64,000 nt of DNA. Source: Ignelater luminosus (Eukaryota > Arthropoda > Insecta > Coleoptera > Elateridae). The position numbers were made by a program, and so were the translations under genes. This document shows, in pieces, positions 38,001-48,857 of the stretch (positions are counted from its first letter, which is position 1; each line of letters opens with the position of its first letter). The notes beneath the pieces were generated by a model that saw only the letters and a list, made by a program, of their open reading frames with translations, had not been told where the DNA came from and made no database searches. The DNA lies in contig VTPC01090529.1 in the NCBI GenBank assembly GCA_011009095.1, positions 1 through 64,000 of the forward strand. The letters run 5' to 3'.

Positions 38001-41000
38001 CTAAATTTTAAACGAAAACATACCTTACAGTTTATAAGCTTGCTCTTGCTTATACCATTTTCGTAAATATTAATAGCTGCTGAGTTGAGAAACTTGACCT
38101 AAGGGCTGCCCCTTAAGGTCAGAAACTGAGGTTAAATTTGTAAACGCAGCAGTAACTCTGAAAGTCTTTACTTAAATTCCCTAATAAATCTGAATAGTTT
38201 AGGTTATTTTGGCAGTATAAGTAGGAATTATTAGATACAGCGGCTGAAATGGAATTGAGAAGTTTCGGTCTGCTAAGGTCTAGAGAATATTTTATCGTAA
38301 AAAGGGTCTTTAATAAAAAATCTAGATTAGGTTCAGCATGGGTTTCAGTTTGGTTTTTTATGCTTTCTTGAACTCTATAAAGTTATAATAAGGAAGTGAC
38401 TTTTAAAACAAGAAATATTTGCGTGCAAATGTTTCAATTTTTAATGAAACGAGTTTAAATACGTTGGGTGATTGCCAAACGCTTGTAAATCATTTATGAT
38501 AACATTCTATTTTCTGCTTTATTTGGTCAGAATCAGAAATTCCCAAACAAGTTATTGTTTTTATTTATTGCATGATGCTGCAACAGTTGAATCAGCAAAA
38601 TTAAGGCAACAGGTCTTGTTGCAGGTGGATGTACCTAACAGCTATTTCACGGTTGATATTTCAAGGGTACCGATGGTATATATAGTTTTGTATTATATGT
38701 TCAGTAGTTATATCTTTTTGATCAATCACTCAATAAGAGATTATTTACAATGTTGCATTCATTCTCAACCTATCAAAAGTACTGAAGTTATTCCGAAAAC
38801 CAACCAAAAAAAGTTTTGATGGCCAAATTCTCGCTGATACGTTTTACTTGGTGGTTATACCAAAACATCAAGCACTAAGACTGGTTGCACTCTACTTCAT
38901 TCAACTTATATTGCTAGTGTTACTGCTTGGAGGTTAGAGCCTGCGATTGTAACTATGTTGATGTACATATGTCTAGGTTGATATCTTTCAATATAATGAA
39001 TGTTTCAATAGACTGTTGTAAAGGAATGTTTACATGCGTAAATTGGGCATTTTGTAGTTGTGCCGTTTCAAGGTCTTCATATCCGGTGTTTAGATTTTGA
39101 TGTTACAATTGCCCCAAAGTTTTCTCCTTTAAACGAATCTGTTTATCAACTAGACGTAGTTAGTTAATTACTTTCGAAATATTTGTCATGATATCTAAAA
39201 CATGTTATTGTATTCAATAATTTAAAGCACGGAAATCTAAATTAGAGTTTCCCTCTTAAGAATTTGAAGATTGGAGTTTCTCATACATTCTTTTTTGTTA
39301 AGACTGGAATATATCTTTACTGACGATTTGACAAGATTTTTACCAGTTAATTTAGTTTTTTGCTGCCATATGGTCTTCTTTAAAATTTTCTTTATTCAGA
39401 AAGATAAAAAAGGATCTTTCAAAGTTTGATAGTTACCTTTCGATATAGAAATTGTAACTTTTGTTAAAAACTTACTGATAAGTAGCTCCTCTTCAAGACT
39501 TTCTCTATCAGTAGGGTTGCTTGACGACTTTACCATTTGGTTCAAGAAGATATCTTTCTTTCTATAGCCGTGGGTTGTAATTTATCAATCTTATGCTCTT
39601 ACTTCTCATCTATACTCAAGGTCACCAACTGTTTTAGATTTATGAGCAAGATATCGTAGTTACAACTGATCAGAAAATGTGTTTACTAATAGTAATTTAG
39701 ATTTGTTGCACAAATAATTCATTCGATTAAATTAACTAAAGATATTTAGACCATTCACCTCTAATGAAATAATTATTGAATAGTAGGCCCAGCTTTGGAC
39801 GTTGAGCCAATGAGACGATTGCCCTACTCACCACAACCTCAAAATCAAACTTTCTGTAGCAAATAACTTCTGATTTGTGGACATATATTTCTTATGCAGA
39901 TTATTCTCTTAAGAATTATATAGAGAGATAAATACGAATACGTGGTGGACTGTGCCAACGAAATGGGTAACTTTCGGTGGCTCATAGTCGAGCTTTGCCC
40001 TCCATTAGCATTCTTGAACAAGTGTCCTCCAAAACAGTGCTTCAAGATGGAGGTTTGGCCTCCATTAAACTTGTTCAAAGCGCTATGAACGAAAACTGGT
40101 CAAGTTGCGTCCTTCTACACTTGTCTCATATCGAATGAGAGAATGAAGAAATTTGAGTTTGACTTAGAGAGTTTTAAGTTCTGAAGTCTGTAAGTTCTTA
40201 ATAGTTTCACCAGGGAATAGCTGATAAATAAATCAGTAATCAAACGTAATAATCTTCATTGTTCGCTATATTGAAGTTACCAGTCGTCTTAGTATTTCTA
40301 TATTCTTTCATTCCATACAGGGTACTGTGTAAGCATCCAGCTGTAGCTTAACTAATGATATTGTTAGGTAAAAGAAATGATACTTCTCAAGAAGTTTTCC
40401 CTATCTGCTTTTTTTCCATAGGTACTGACACTTAAAGTTGATCAAAAAGGAATAAGGATGTCGATCATGACTGTTTTTGCCATATTATTTGATTTACATT
40501 TTTAAGACTTTGAAAGGAATAAGGTAATTATCGAAACTTGTTTCTTCAAAGATTGTCGTCTGAAATATGTCTGTTTCGATTTCATCTGCTCGTTCCAAAT
40601 GATCTACTCGTTGCAAAGAATATACTCAATAAAGGAATCTTTGTTTTTAAACGCTAGAAGCCAAGAATTCACAATCATCTTTCTCATACTAGCAAGACGA
40701 GTAATTACGCTTTTTGGATTTCGCTTTATTGTTTTTCTCCTTGGTGCACACAACCATTTGGACTTACCTTTTCTAAGCACAAGTCTTTGCATTTACTGTC
40801 TACGATATCTTGATGTGAGCCTATTTGCTCTTTATCTGTTCTTGAATTAGGAAGTCTTTTTTAACCTTATAAAATTGTTTATAAGAGAGAGAAAATGATG
40901 GCTTATTATTTGTCTTGAAATTTTGGGCAAAGCGACTAAGCTACCCAAATTAGCAAAACTTGCAATTAGAAATCAGACGTTCAAGAAAGTGTTTGACCAC

Positions 41001-43009
41001 GAAAACGAGTTTGTTTCTGTAAGAGCTGTGAGATCTCTCTAATGACATACGTAAAACTCTCTTTATGGAAACATAGGTGGAGCAATCTAATCTTAATCTT
41101 TCAAGAGAAACTTTCTAGTATTATGTGTACTGTAGCTAATTAGCTTGCTCTTTTCTGTTGGGAATTTTTTATTTCAGCTCAACTAGGTTCTCTGCCTGTT
41201 TTTTTTTATTTTATGGGTATTTTCTTACTACACAAGAACCTGAACGAAATATTGTCATCGATATCTCTAACTAGCTATAAATTGAATACATGAACTTATG
41301 CGTAACCTAAGTGATTGTGTCTTCTTAAACACAAAATTCAAAAAATTATTTAATTCACGAAACGTGACTGATTAAAATTATACAAAGCGACGGAAACTTT
41401 ACATACATGCTAGTAACTGAAGTTATAACATTCTGTATATAGCCATATAGGTTCATAATATGTGATTAACTATGGGGAGATTAATTTTGTTTTATTTCTT
41501 GAACAATATGAAGGTCGTAAAAAGGGATCTCTTTACGAAAACACACGTAATTTAATTTAACAGCAAGGATGCTTCCATATTATTAAAAACTGGAATGGAT
41601 GTAAGGAACATTACAAATTATTTCAATATTTTTGTCAAAGAAATGATTAGATAAACTAAAATCTACGTAACAAGTTTCTGCTTCATTAAAACATATATTT
41701 TCATTATAATTATTCAAATGTGATGTTTATGTTTTTCATAGTTCTGTACCACAAACAAAAGCTATGCAGACACAGTATCAATAAACAACGACGTTTTATC
41801 ATTTTGTTATGTTTACTAAAAGCGTTTATTAGACACAGTTTACGTATATGTACATATAACTGCTTTGCTAGATAATTATCCTTATTATTATGTGAGCAAG
41901 CTTATTAAAAAAAAGAGATCAACATAACACCTGCCCCATTAACTTACACTTACATACATTAAATTCTACATACAATCAGTATATTAACATAATTTTCTTA
42001 GAACTTTTGAACATTTAATCAGAAGAATAAATAAAAAGCTTAAACTTTCAGTTTATTTATAAAAGCGTCAACTGAATTTTATTATTCAAATCCCAAAACA
42101 ATTTATTTCAAGCAAAAACCTTAACAATCCTGCAAAACCACATATCTTGGATTTGGAACTATCTTAAAAGGAATCTGTTTAGAGTTCAGAAAAGAAAGAA
42201 CATCTCAATATTTCAGTAGTATCCAAAATGGCAATTTGCCAGTTTTTATAGAACGCGATAAAGTTAGGGGAGAGAGAGTCTTGAAAAATACGAACAATAA
42301 CAAAAAGCAAATTATGCAAATAGAGAAAAATAAATAAAGTCAGAAATTTGCCATAATAACCACCGGCTTGTTTTTGTTACCGTTTTCGTTTTAACTATTA
42401 AAATGAGAACATGATGTAGTACGGGTTGTAAAAAAGATGATTTTGTTATCAAAAAATTTCACTGAACCTTTTTTTTGCAAATCGCATGCTGCAAGATAAG
42501 ATTTCGTTCACTTTTTTTGTGAAAATTGAAAAACCAAACTTACAGAAATTCTTGCCATTTATCTACTTGATAGAAATTATTATTTATGTAATTCATTCAT
42601 TCATTATACAATAAAAACTAATTTTTGTTTTGTTTTCTCTTATTTTGATTATATTATTATCGTAAATATGGATATGACCTAATAATAATTTATGAAAGCG
42701 TAAAGTATGTTGTAAACAACTAACTTTGTTGCTTCCACCCGATTTTATTAATGCGTTGTTATTATTTTGAATACATTGCTACTTTCCGGATAATAATATT
42801 AAAGATAACAACATAAACGCCTAAGGATATTAATGTTAACGTTTAAGCAGAATAAAATTGTTCTTTTGCATCAAAAGAATATGAGCGAGGAAGTATATGT
42901 AATAGAGCATAGTCGAGCAGTAAAAATGTCTACGCCATCGTCTCTAGCACCTGGGAAATTTATTATACATATTCTGAACGTAACTGTTTCCATTTACGCT
43001 TCGTTGGTC
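38001..43009. other. AT-rich DNA without a recognisable gene
   Basis: The longest frame is on the plus strand at 38472-38819 (115 codons, containing LLHDAATVESAKLRQQVLLQ). It belongs to no family I know and has no supporting signal. The remainder is low-complexity. G+C drops to about 13% at 42601-42660 by my count. The triple repeat at 39994-40082 lies here. Confidence 0.5.
39994..40082. repeat. Three diverged tandem units of about 30 bp
   Basis: Three units each carry a CCTCCA core followed by a CTTGAACAAG-like tail: GCCCTCCATTAGCATTCTTG at 39997, TCCTCCAAAACAGTGCTTCA at 40025 and GGCCTCCATTAAACTTGTTC at 40058. The first and third tails can also pair with each other as an inverted repeat. 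Confidence 0.55.
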
Positions 43010-43900
43010 TATTTATGAAGAATTCTTTATTGCCGATATTGGTTTCGCAAGCATTTCAGAAGGCTCTCGGTTCGAATTTATGTGCTCGACAGGATGAGAG
43101 TGTGATGCCACCAGAGTAGATCGATTGTGTCGTATGCGGTTCCTTAACACGAGATGTGCGTTAAGTCCGGGCTGCATCTCGTGCTCCGGGCTCAAGCACG
43201 TCCGGGGTAACTCACCATCGCTATTGACTCTAATTAATTATGCAGCCCTCCTTTCGGACAATGCCCATTGTGTTGGAACAGCGTCGCGCTGGGAATTAAT
43301 GACGACCTTTCTTCGACATAATGAGCGAGTTGGCGCTGACTTGGAAATTAGAACCTCACGTGGAGGAGAAAGATATTGTAATTCGGCCGATTGCCATCAT
43401 TACGTCTCTGTGTTCACAATAAACCCCTGCAACAGAAAAACCGCCCCTGCGAAGCCTTCCGTCGTTTCATTAGTCTCTAGTTTTTCGTTTTATTTACTTC
43501 ATTTCATTTTATCTCTACTATTCATTATGTCGAGCGCCCGTTGCAAATTGCTACGTAAATAAAAAAGATATTGTTTTATTCTGTAAAATACGGTGAACGC
43601 AAGACGCAGCAGCACGGCCGCCGTGGCGCTTGGATCCGGAAAAAGTTTTATAATTTGTAGACGGGCGTTTAATTTACTTTTTTTTTATTTATTTGCGTCG
43701 CGTTGGCGGACTTACGATTACGCCAAACTACGGTTTGTCATAGCACTCGAGTCGGTGAGAAGGCGAACAGTCCCTGCAACAGGACAAATAAGGCCAAAAG
43801 GTCAAAACGGAATAGATTAGTCGCTCGGTCAGTGCAATTGGCAATTATCTTATTTCTGGGAACAATGCATTCTGTGATTAAACAGTCACTCGCATGCAAT
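43010..43900. other. Strong G+C island with overlapping hairpins, candidate regulatory DNA
   Basis: By my count 43141-43440 is about 48% G+C with some 20 CpGs, close to the number expected from its composition. Nearby DNA at 42601-42660 is about 13% G+C. The plus strand is open for 145 codons (43125-43562), but the product lacks any domain and ends in low-complexity hydrophobic sequence, so I read it as chance in G+C-rich DNA. A second rich block lies at 43590-43850. It also contains an AATTAATTA homeodomain-type core near 43230. It may be a promoter-like, enhancer or non-coding RNA region. Confidence 0.4.
43148..43200. other. Two overlapping perfect hairpins
   Basis: CACGAGATG (43148-43156) pairs with CATCTCGTG (43175-43183) across an 18-base loop. 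CGTGCT (43180-43185) pairs with AGCACG (43195-43200) across 9 bases. They share bases 43180-43183, so only one can form at a time. TCCGGGCT occurs twice in the same segment. Confidence 0.6.
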
Positions 43901-45428
43901 AAACAGCAGTTCTATTAAATTAGTTCAATTTATTTGTTACTTGCACAGACTGAAAAATAAAATCAAACGAGAACAAACAAGCTTTTCGTTGTTTATGACG
44001 TTGACATCACTTCTGCACTGTTCCTTCGAGAAAACTAAAGACAGTTGTGATAACACCAAGCTGGAGTTTACAACACTGTCGTAAAAACATAACAGCTCAC
44101 AATGTTGAATTACTAAATTAGTTGCGGGACAACTGGTGGTTTGCAAAGTCAGTGGCGGTTTACTGTTTAATGAATTGTTCAATTAGAGATCAACATTTGT
44201 ATTTATGTCAACAATTTTTAATGCATTAAACAGGTAGTATAAAATAACAAAACTTTTTACATTCCGCTTTATAACTCAAAAAAAGAAAATACAACCAGAC
44301 TAGATTCTATGATTTTATTTTTAGAAATATTATGATGAAATTTAAAACAGACAAAAGAATTCCATCGTCTCTATTTATTTGCACAAGACTAAAAATACAT
44401 TTTAAATGGTTTTTCTTCTTTTTTATTTTTCGTGCACAGTCATTGCTTATAATTTCTGAATAACATTTTCTGGTATGTGCAAATTATTACATATGCAGAA
44501 ATCTTTTTCCCATGTTCGTATAATCTTGTATTTTCTTGAAAAATTGAAACAAAAATCCAATTATTACCTAAAGAATTTGTTTGCATTAATAGGTTTAAAA
44601 TACTATTTGTAATAATTATTGTTGTTATCATCACTATCATATCTCCTAAAATGAATTATTCGTACCCTTCATGACAAAAAGCAATAAACTTTAGAGCAGA
44701 GACAAGGGTACCGAATTATGAAATTAATGAATACAACTGCACCCCACGTAATAGAAATTTACTGCGCCCTGCAATGAGCTATATCAACCCTTGACTTCGT
44801 AATAATAAGACTGTTATGCGTCATCTAGCATTGCATTATCTCACATAAGATCTTTATTTATTTCTTTACTGAGTTATTTCCTTAACTTTGCATTATAAAA
44901 CATATTAGTATTAGGAATATACAGAGCTGGCAATATTTGTTAAGGACAAAAAGGTACAGTACTTAATATTATTATCAGTTGTACTTTCTATTGAGAGATT
45001 TTTATTTGTCGTTGAGTATTGACCGACTTTCTATTTTGAGTCACACTTATCACTACAAAAGAATAATTCTTCTTTTTTTTCTTCTTTATTTAAGTAATAA
45101 TACTACATTCATTGGTGAATTTGATGGGTTTCTCGTGCTTGAAACCTATCTACTATAGAGCATTTCAGAGTTTGAGCAAGTCACATTTAAGATTCAGTTG
45201 ATAGGCTTATTACCATGCAAACGCATAGTGTATTTCAGAAACGCAACAGTTTCAGTTGATTGACTCGTTTGATTCTGCCCAATCTGATGGTTTCATTGAG
45301 AAAGTATTCGAAGAATAACTGTTAAGTCAGAATTAATTCAGTGCAGATTTCAGCTTGGTCAAGTTTTACGTATGAGTGGTCGGAACTCTTGACCAACTGA
45401 ACTTTTCAAGCAGCCTTAGCTGCACGTA
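43901..45428. other. AT-rich DNA without a recognisable gene
   Basis: Only short low-complexity frames. No element end other than the mariner that starts at 45429. Confidence 0.6.
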
Positions 45429-45458
45429 ATACATGGACTGAAAAGTCCCAGGCCTAAC
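45429..45458 (+). repeat. Terminal inverted repeat of the 45429-46722 mariner
   Basis: 30 bases with two differences from the opposite end. Starts ATACATGGACTGAAAAGTCC next to TA. Confidence 0.92.
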
Positions 45459-45493
45459 AAAGAAAACACGGTTTTTTTTGTTCAAAATTAGCT

Positions 45494-46543
45494 TTATTCA
45501 TCAACGTAATTTCCATCAAGAACAACGCAATCATTCCAGCGCCGCTCTAACATTTCAATACCACTTTTGTAGAACGATTTATCTTTTGCCTCAAAATAGG
45601 ACTCAGTTTCAGCGATAACCTCTTCATTCGAGCGAAATTTCTTACCGGCAAGCATTTTTTTTAGGTCTGCGAACAGCCAGTAGTCGTTGGGAGCCAAATC
45701 TGGCGAATACGGTGGATGTGGGAGCAATTAGAAGTTCAATTCATGTAGTTTTGCCATTATTTTGATTGACTTGTGACACGGTGCGTTGTCTTGATGAAAC
45801 AAAATTTTTTTCTTTGCCATATGCGGTCGTTTCTTTGCAATTTCGGCCTTCAAACGCTCCAATAACGCTATATAATATTCACTGTTGATGGTATTTCCCT
45901 TCTCAAGATAGTCGATGAATATTACACCACGCACATCCCAAAATACCGAGGCCATAACCTTTCCAGCCGATTGTTGTGCTTTCGGTCGCTTTGGACGAGG
46001 TTCACTAGTTGCTGTCCACTCAGATGACGATCGTTTTGATTCCGGAGTGAAGTGATGGATCCATGTTTCATCCATTGTCACATATCGACGCAAAAATTCC
46101 GGTTTGTTACGTTTAAACATGGCCAAACACTGCTCAGAAACATCAACACGTTCTTGTTTTTGGTGAACAGTGAGCAAACGCGGCACCCACTTTGAGCAGA
46201 GCTTTCTCATAGTCAAATGCTCATGCAATATAAAGCCAACACGTTCTTTTGATATCTTTACGATGTCAGTTAACTCACGCAACTTCACTTTTTGATCATT
46301 CAAAACGATTTTGTGGAATTTTTTTATGTTTTCTGGTGTTACTGCCTCATTTGGACGTCCACTGCGTTCTGCATCATCGGTGTCTCTACGACCACGTTTG
46401 AAGTCAGCAAACCAACGTTTTATTGTTGTTTCTGATGGAGCGGAGTCCCCATAACACTTTTCAAGCCATTGCTTCGCTTGAACGGTATTTTTTCCCATCA
46501 AGAAGCAGTGTAAAATTAAAACACGAAATTGTTTTTGATCCAT
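45494..46543 (-). pseudogene. Mariner transposase with one internal stop
   Basis: The start is taken at MDQKQFRVL (46543); the frame is open 16 codons further upstream from a GTG, as in the sister copy. Reading is continuous for 271 codons. It includes the helix-turn-helix region, ERSGRPNEAV, the KWVPRLL linker, the first catalytic aspartate in MDETWIHHF and the second in HQDNAPCH. Codon 272 is TAA (45728-45730) where the copy at 61517-62566 has GAA (glutamate), a single-base nonsense change. The rest of the frame is open to 45494 and keeps the third aspartate in LAPNDYW. Truncation removes that aspartate, so no active enzyme is expected. At several places (RNKPEF, WVPRLL) this copy looks closer to the family consensus than its sister. 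Confidence 0.95.
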
Positions 46544-46692
46544 TGTTTTGAAAATAACAAAAGTAGCGTCACTCTTAGCACAATAACTCACAAAATAATG
46601 AATAGAATATCATGAAATTTTAACAGCTGTCTTTTGAAGGTTAGTACTAACTGAAATAGCGGTGAATGCAATAGAACTAGCGCCATCTATTT

Positions 46693-46722
46693 GTTAGGCC
46701 TGGGACTTTTCAGCCCATGTGT
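46693..46722 (-). repeat. Terminal inverted repeat of the 45429-46722 mariner (5' side of the gene)
   Basis: Reads ACACATGGGCTGAAAAGTCC from the outer end on the minus strand, abutting TA at 46723-46724. Confidence 0.92.
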
Positions 46723-46724
46723 TA

Positions 46725-47562
46725 CAAGCGAAGCTTTTCGGAAGTAAATTTCCTTTTTAAGATAAGTTACAATCTTGTTTTAGTATCAAACGCACTTTGG
46801 TACCTCTTAGTTGTTCTTGATGTCTTAAAATCCGTGAAAATAAATTATATAAATACACACGATTGATTAGATAGAAGTTATCATGAGCGAGGTGATTTGA
46901 TGAGAATTCATGTATGAACTGGAACCACTCTTACAGAATTCAAATTGATTTATACTCTTTAGACTTCATCCAAAGACCTGTTTATCTATTTTCTAATCGA
47001 CAACTGTATTTCTTAGAAACTGCCTCATTCACAAATAAATATTTCTTGCTTCAAGTGTTTTGGCCGTGTTACGGCTGTTGAAATCTCTATGACAGTCAAT
47101 TAGAATTCAAATTGAGAGATTTAGCTGCTATCAAATTCCTCATTGATATAATTTCCAGATTTTCTTTTATCAGGCTGTTTCTTCATTCTATTATTTTCCA
47201 CTGCATCACTCTTTTAATTTTGATTTAGCAGACTTGTGGACAAGCTATGAAATTTTGGCTTTTGATACTTTTTCTATATTATATAACAATTTTAGCGTAG
47301 AGAATCGTTCCAATAAAGCTAGGCTATGAAATTAAATCAGTTATGGAAAGTAATATAAGTAATAGTCTTACCCAGAGCTTACGAGAATACTTTTTAATAC
47401 GATTTAAGATAGAGATACCAGCAGTTAAGAGACATCATCTATTACGTGTATTGTTTCAGCGTGATTGCCACTGCCGACATAATTATTTATGTATGGAAAA
47501 GAATTTAGCAAGTATTACAGCTTGTGTCTTCAATTTTTATCCATCAATTGCACTATTCCAAC
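46725..47562. other. AT-rich spacer between two mariners
   Basis: No gene or repeat recognised. A plus-strand frame at 47343-47624 runs by chance into the next mariner. Confidence 0.6.
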
Positions 47563-47564
47563 TA

Positions 47565-47594
47565 ACACATCGTTCAATAAGTCCCGAGACTAAC
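47565..47594 (+). repeat. Terminal inverted repeat of the 47565-48855 mariner (5' side of the gene)
   Basis: 30 of 30 bases match the opposite end in inverted orientation; abuts TA. Confidence 0.95.
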
Positions 47595-47743
47595 CCAGAG
47601 ATGGTGCTAGTAGTACCAAACTAGCCACGTTTCCCTAGAGTGCGAACCTTCACATGAAACGTGTAAAAATTTCACGTCGATTGGACCACAAACAGCAGAG
47701 TTATCGAGGTTAGAGTAAAGTCACTTTGTAATTTGTTTGAAAA

Positions 47744-48794
47744 ATGGAACAAAGCGAGTTTCGCGTGTTGATAAAACATTGTTTTTTAATGGGTAAAAAC
47801 ACCGTAGAAGCCCAGCAATGGCTTGAGAAACGTTACCCGGACTCCTCTCCATCCAAATCAACGATTTGTCGTTGGTATGCTGAGTTTAAACGTGGTCGTA
47901 CGGACACAAACGATGCGGAACGTTCGGGTAGGCCATTGGAAGCCGTTACACCGGAAAATGTGAGTGAAGTATTCAAAATCGTAATGAAAAATCGCAAAGT
48001 AAAGGTCCGTGAGATTGCAGAAATGACACAGATATCATCTGGAAGCGTATTTACAATCCTTCATGAAAAATTGAGCATGAAAAAGGTTTTTTCCAAGTGG
48101 GTGCCGCGATTGCTTTCAATGGAACAAAAACAGCAACGAATCGACGATTCAGAGAGCTGTTTATCGCTATTTACTCGCAATAAAAAGGATTTCCTGCGTC
48201 GATACGTGACCATGGATGAAACATGGATACATCACTTCACTCCGGAGTCGAATCGGCAATCATCTGAGTGGCGCATGGCTGGCGAAAGCCGCCCAAAGCG
48301 TCCAAAAACGCAGCAATCTGCTGGCAAAGTCATGGCGTCTGTTTTTTGGGATACACATGGCGTCATTTTCATTGACTACCTGGAAAAAGGTAAATCGATC
48401 AACAGTGATTATTATATTGACTTGTTGGTACGTTTGAAGGAGGAGATCGCAGCAAAACGACCGCACATGAAGAAGAAAAAAATCCTTTTTCAGCAAGACA
48501 ATGCACCATGCCACAAGTCCATGAAAACAATGGCAAAAATCTACGAGTTGGGCTTTGATTTGCTTCCCCACCCCCCGTATTCGCCAGATTTAGCCCCCAG
48601 CGACTACTGGCTCTTTGCTGATCTCAAGAAAATGCTCCAGGGAAAAAAAATTTGGCTCGAATGAGGAGGTCATTGCCGAAACTGAAGCCTATTTTGAAGC
48701 AAAGGATAAATCCTTCTATAAACATGGTATAGAAATGTTGGAAAGGCGTCTGAAAGATTGTATCACTCTAAAAGGAGATTATATTGATGAATAA
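47744..48794 (+). pseudogene. Mariner transposase with a single 1-bp frameshift
   Basis: From the ATG at 47744 (MEQSEFRVLIKHCFLMGK) the frame is open for 306 codons. It passes through the helix-turn-helix region, ERSGRPLEAV, KWVPRLL, catalytic aspartates in MDETWIHHF, QQDNAPCH and LAPSDYW (34 residues between the last two), and MLQGKK. An 8-A run at 48643-48650 has one base more than the related genes need. This shifts the frame and ends the protein after KIWLE. One base over, the C-terminus continues normally (SNEEVIAETEAYFEAKDKS) to a TAA at 48792-48794. Without the extra base the product would be 349 residues, the length seen at 61517-62566. It is roughly 70% identical to that protein by eye. 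The insertion could be real slippage or a sequencing error. The truncated product keeps all three catalytic residues but lacks about the last 47 residues. Confidence 0.93.
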
Positions 48795-48825
48795 AAATGA
48801 TTTTTGAAAAAAAAATGTTTTCGTT

Positions 48826-48855
48826 GTTAGTCTCGGGACTTATTGAACGATGTGT
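48826..48855 (-). repeat. Terminal inverted repeat of the 47565-48855 mariner (3' side of the gene)
   Basis: Perfect 30-base inverted match to the left end, abutting TA at 48856-48857. Confidence 0.95.
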
Positions 48856-48857
48856 TA

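Larger units (their letters stand above)
45429..46722 (-). mobile_element. Mariner transposon, full length (1294 bp), one nonsense mutation
   Basis: TA lies on both sides (45427-45428 and 46723-46724). The 30-bp ends match at 28 positions; the left end differs from ACACATGGGCTGAAAAGTCC by a C-to-T and a G-to-A change. The element has the same length as the copy at 61452-62745 and about 32 substitutions against it, with no indel in my alignment (about 97.5% identity). Both lie in the same orientation. Confidence 0.96.
47565..48855 (+). mobile_element. Mariner transposon, full length (1291 bp), nearly intact
   Basis: Perfect 30-bp inverted repeats (ACACATCGTTCAATAAGTCC from each end) are flanked by TA at 47563-47564 and 48856-48857. 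There are 179 bp before the start codon and 61 bp after the stop. The single gene has one 1-bp insertion. The repeat ends share ACACAT, AAGTCCC and CTAAC with the 45429 and 61452 copies, so the lineages are related but distinct. Confidence 0.96.

Noticed and set aside
38472..38819. 115-codon plus-strand frame
   Set aside because: No family match recognised, hydrophobic low-complexity ends, and no splice or start context. Kept only as a note in the block entry.
43060..43090. GGTTCGAATT word as a tRNA B box
   Set aside because: No A box at the right distance and no cloverleaf can be drawn around it.
43125..43562. 145-codon plus-strand open frame in the G+C island
   Set aside because: No domain, no splice or start context, and a low-complexity hydrophobic tail. 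Long chance frames are expected where stop-rich A+T falls.
48260..48571. Minus-strand frame of 103 codons inside the 47744-48794 gene
   Set aside because: It is the antisense shadow of the transposase. The same holds for the plus-strand frames at 48216-48437, 33857-34206 and 62193-62477.
48640..48655. Programmed frameshifting at the A8 run of the 47565-48855 mariner
   Set aside because: Mariner transposases are normally made from one frame, and the intact sister gene needs no shift. A simple insertion or sequencing error explains it better.
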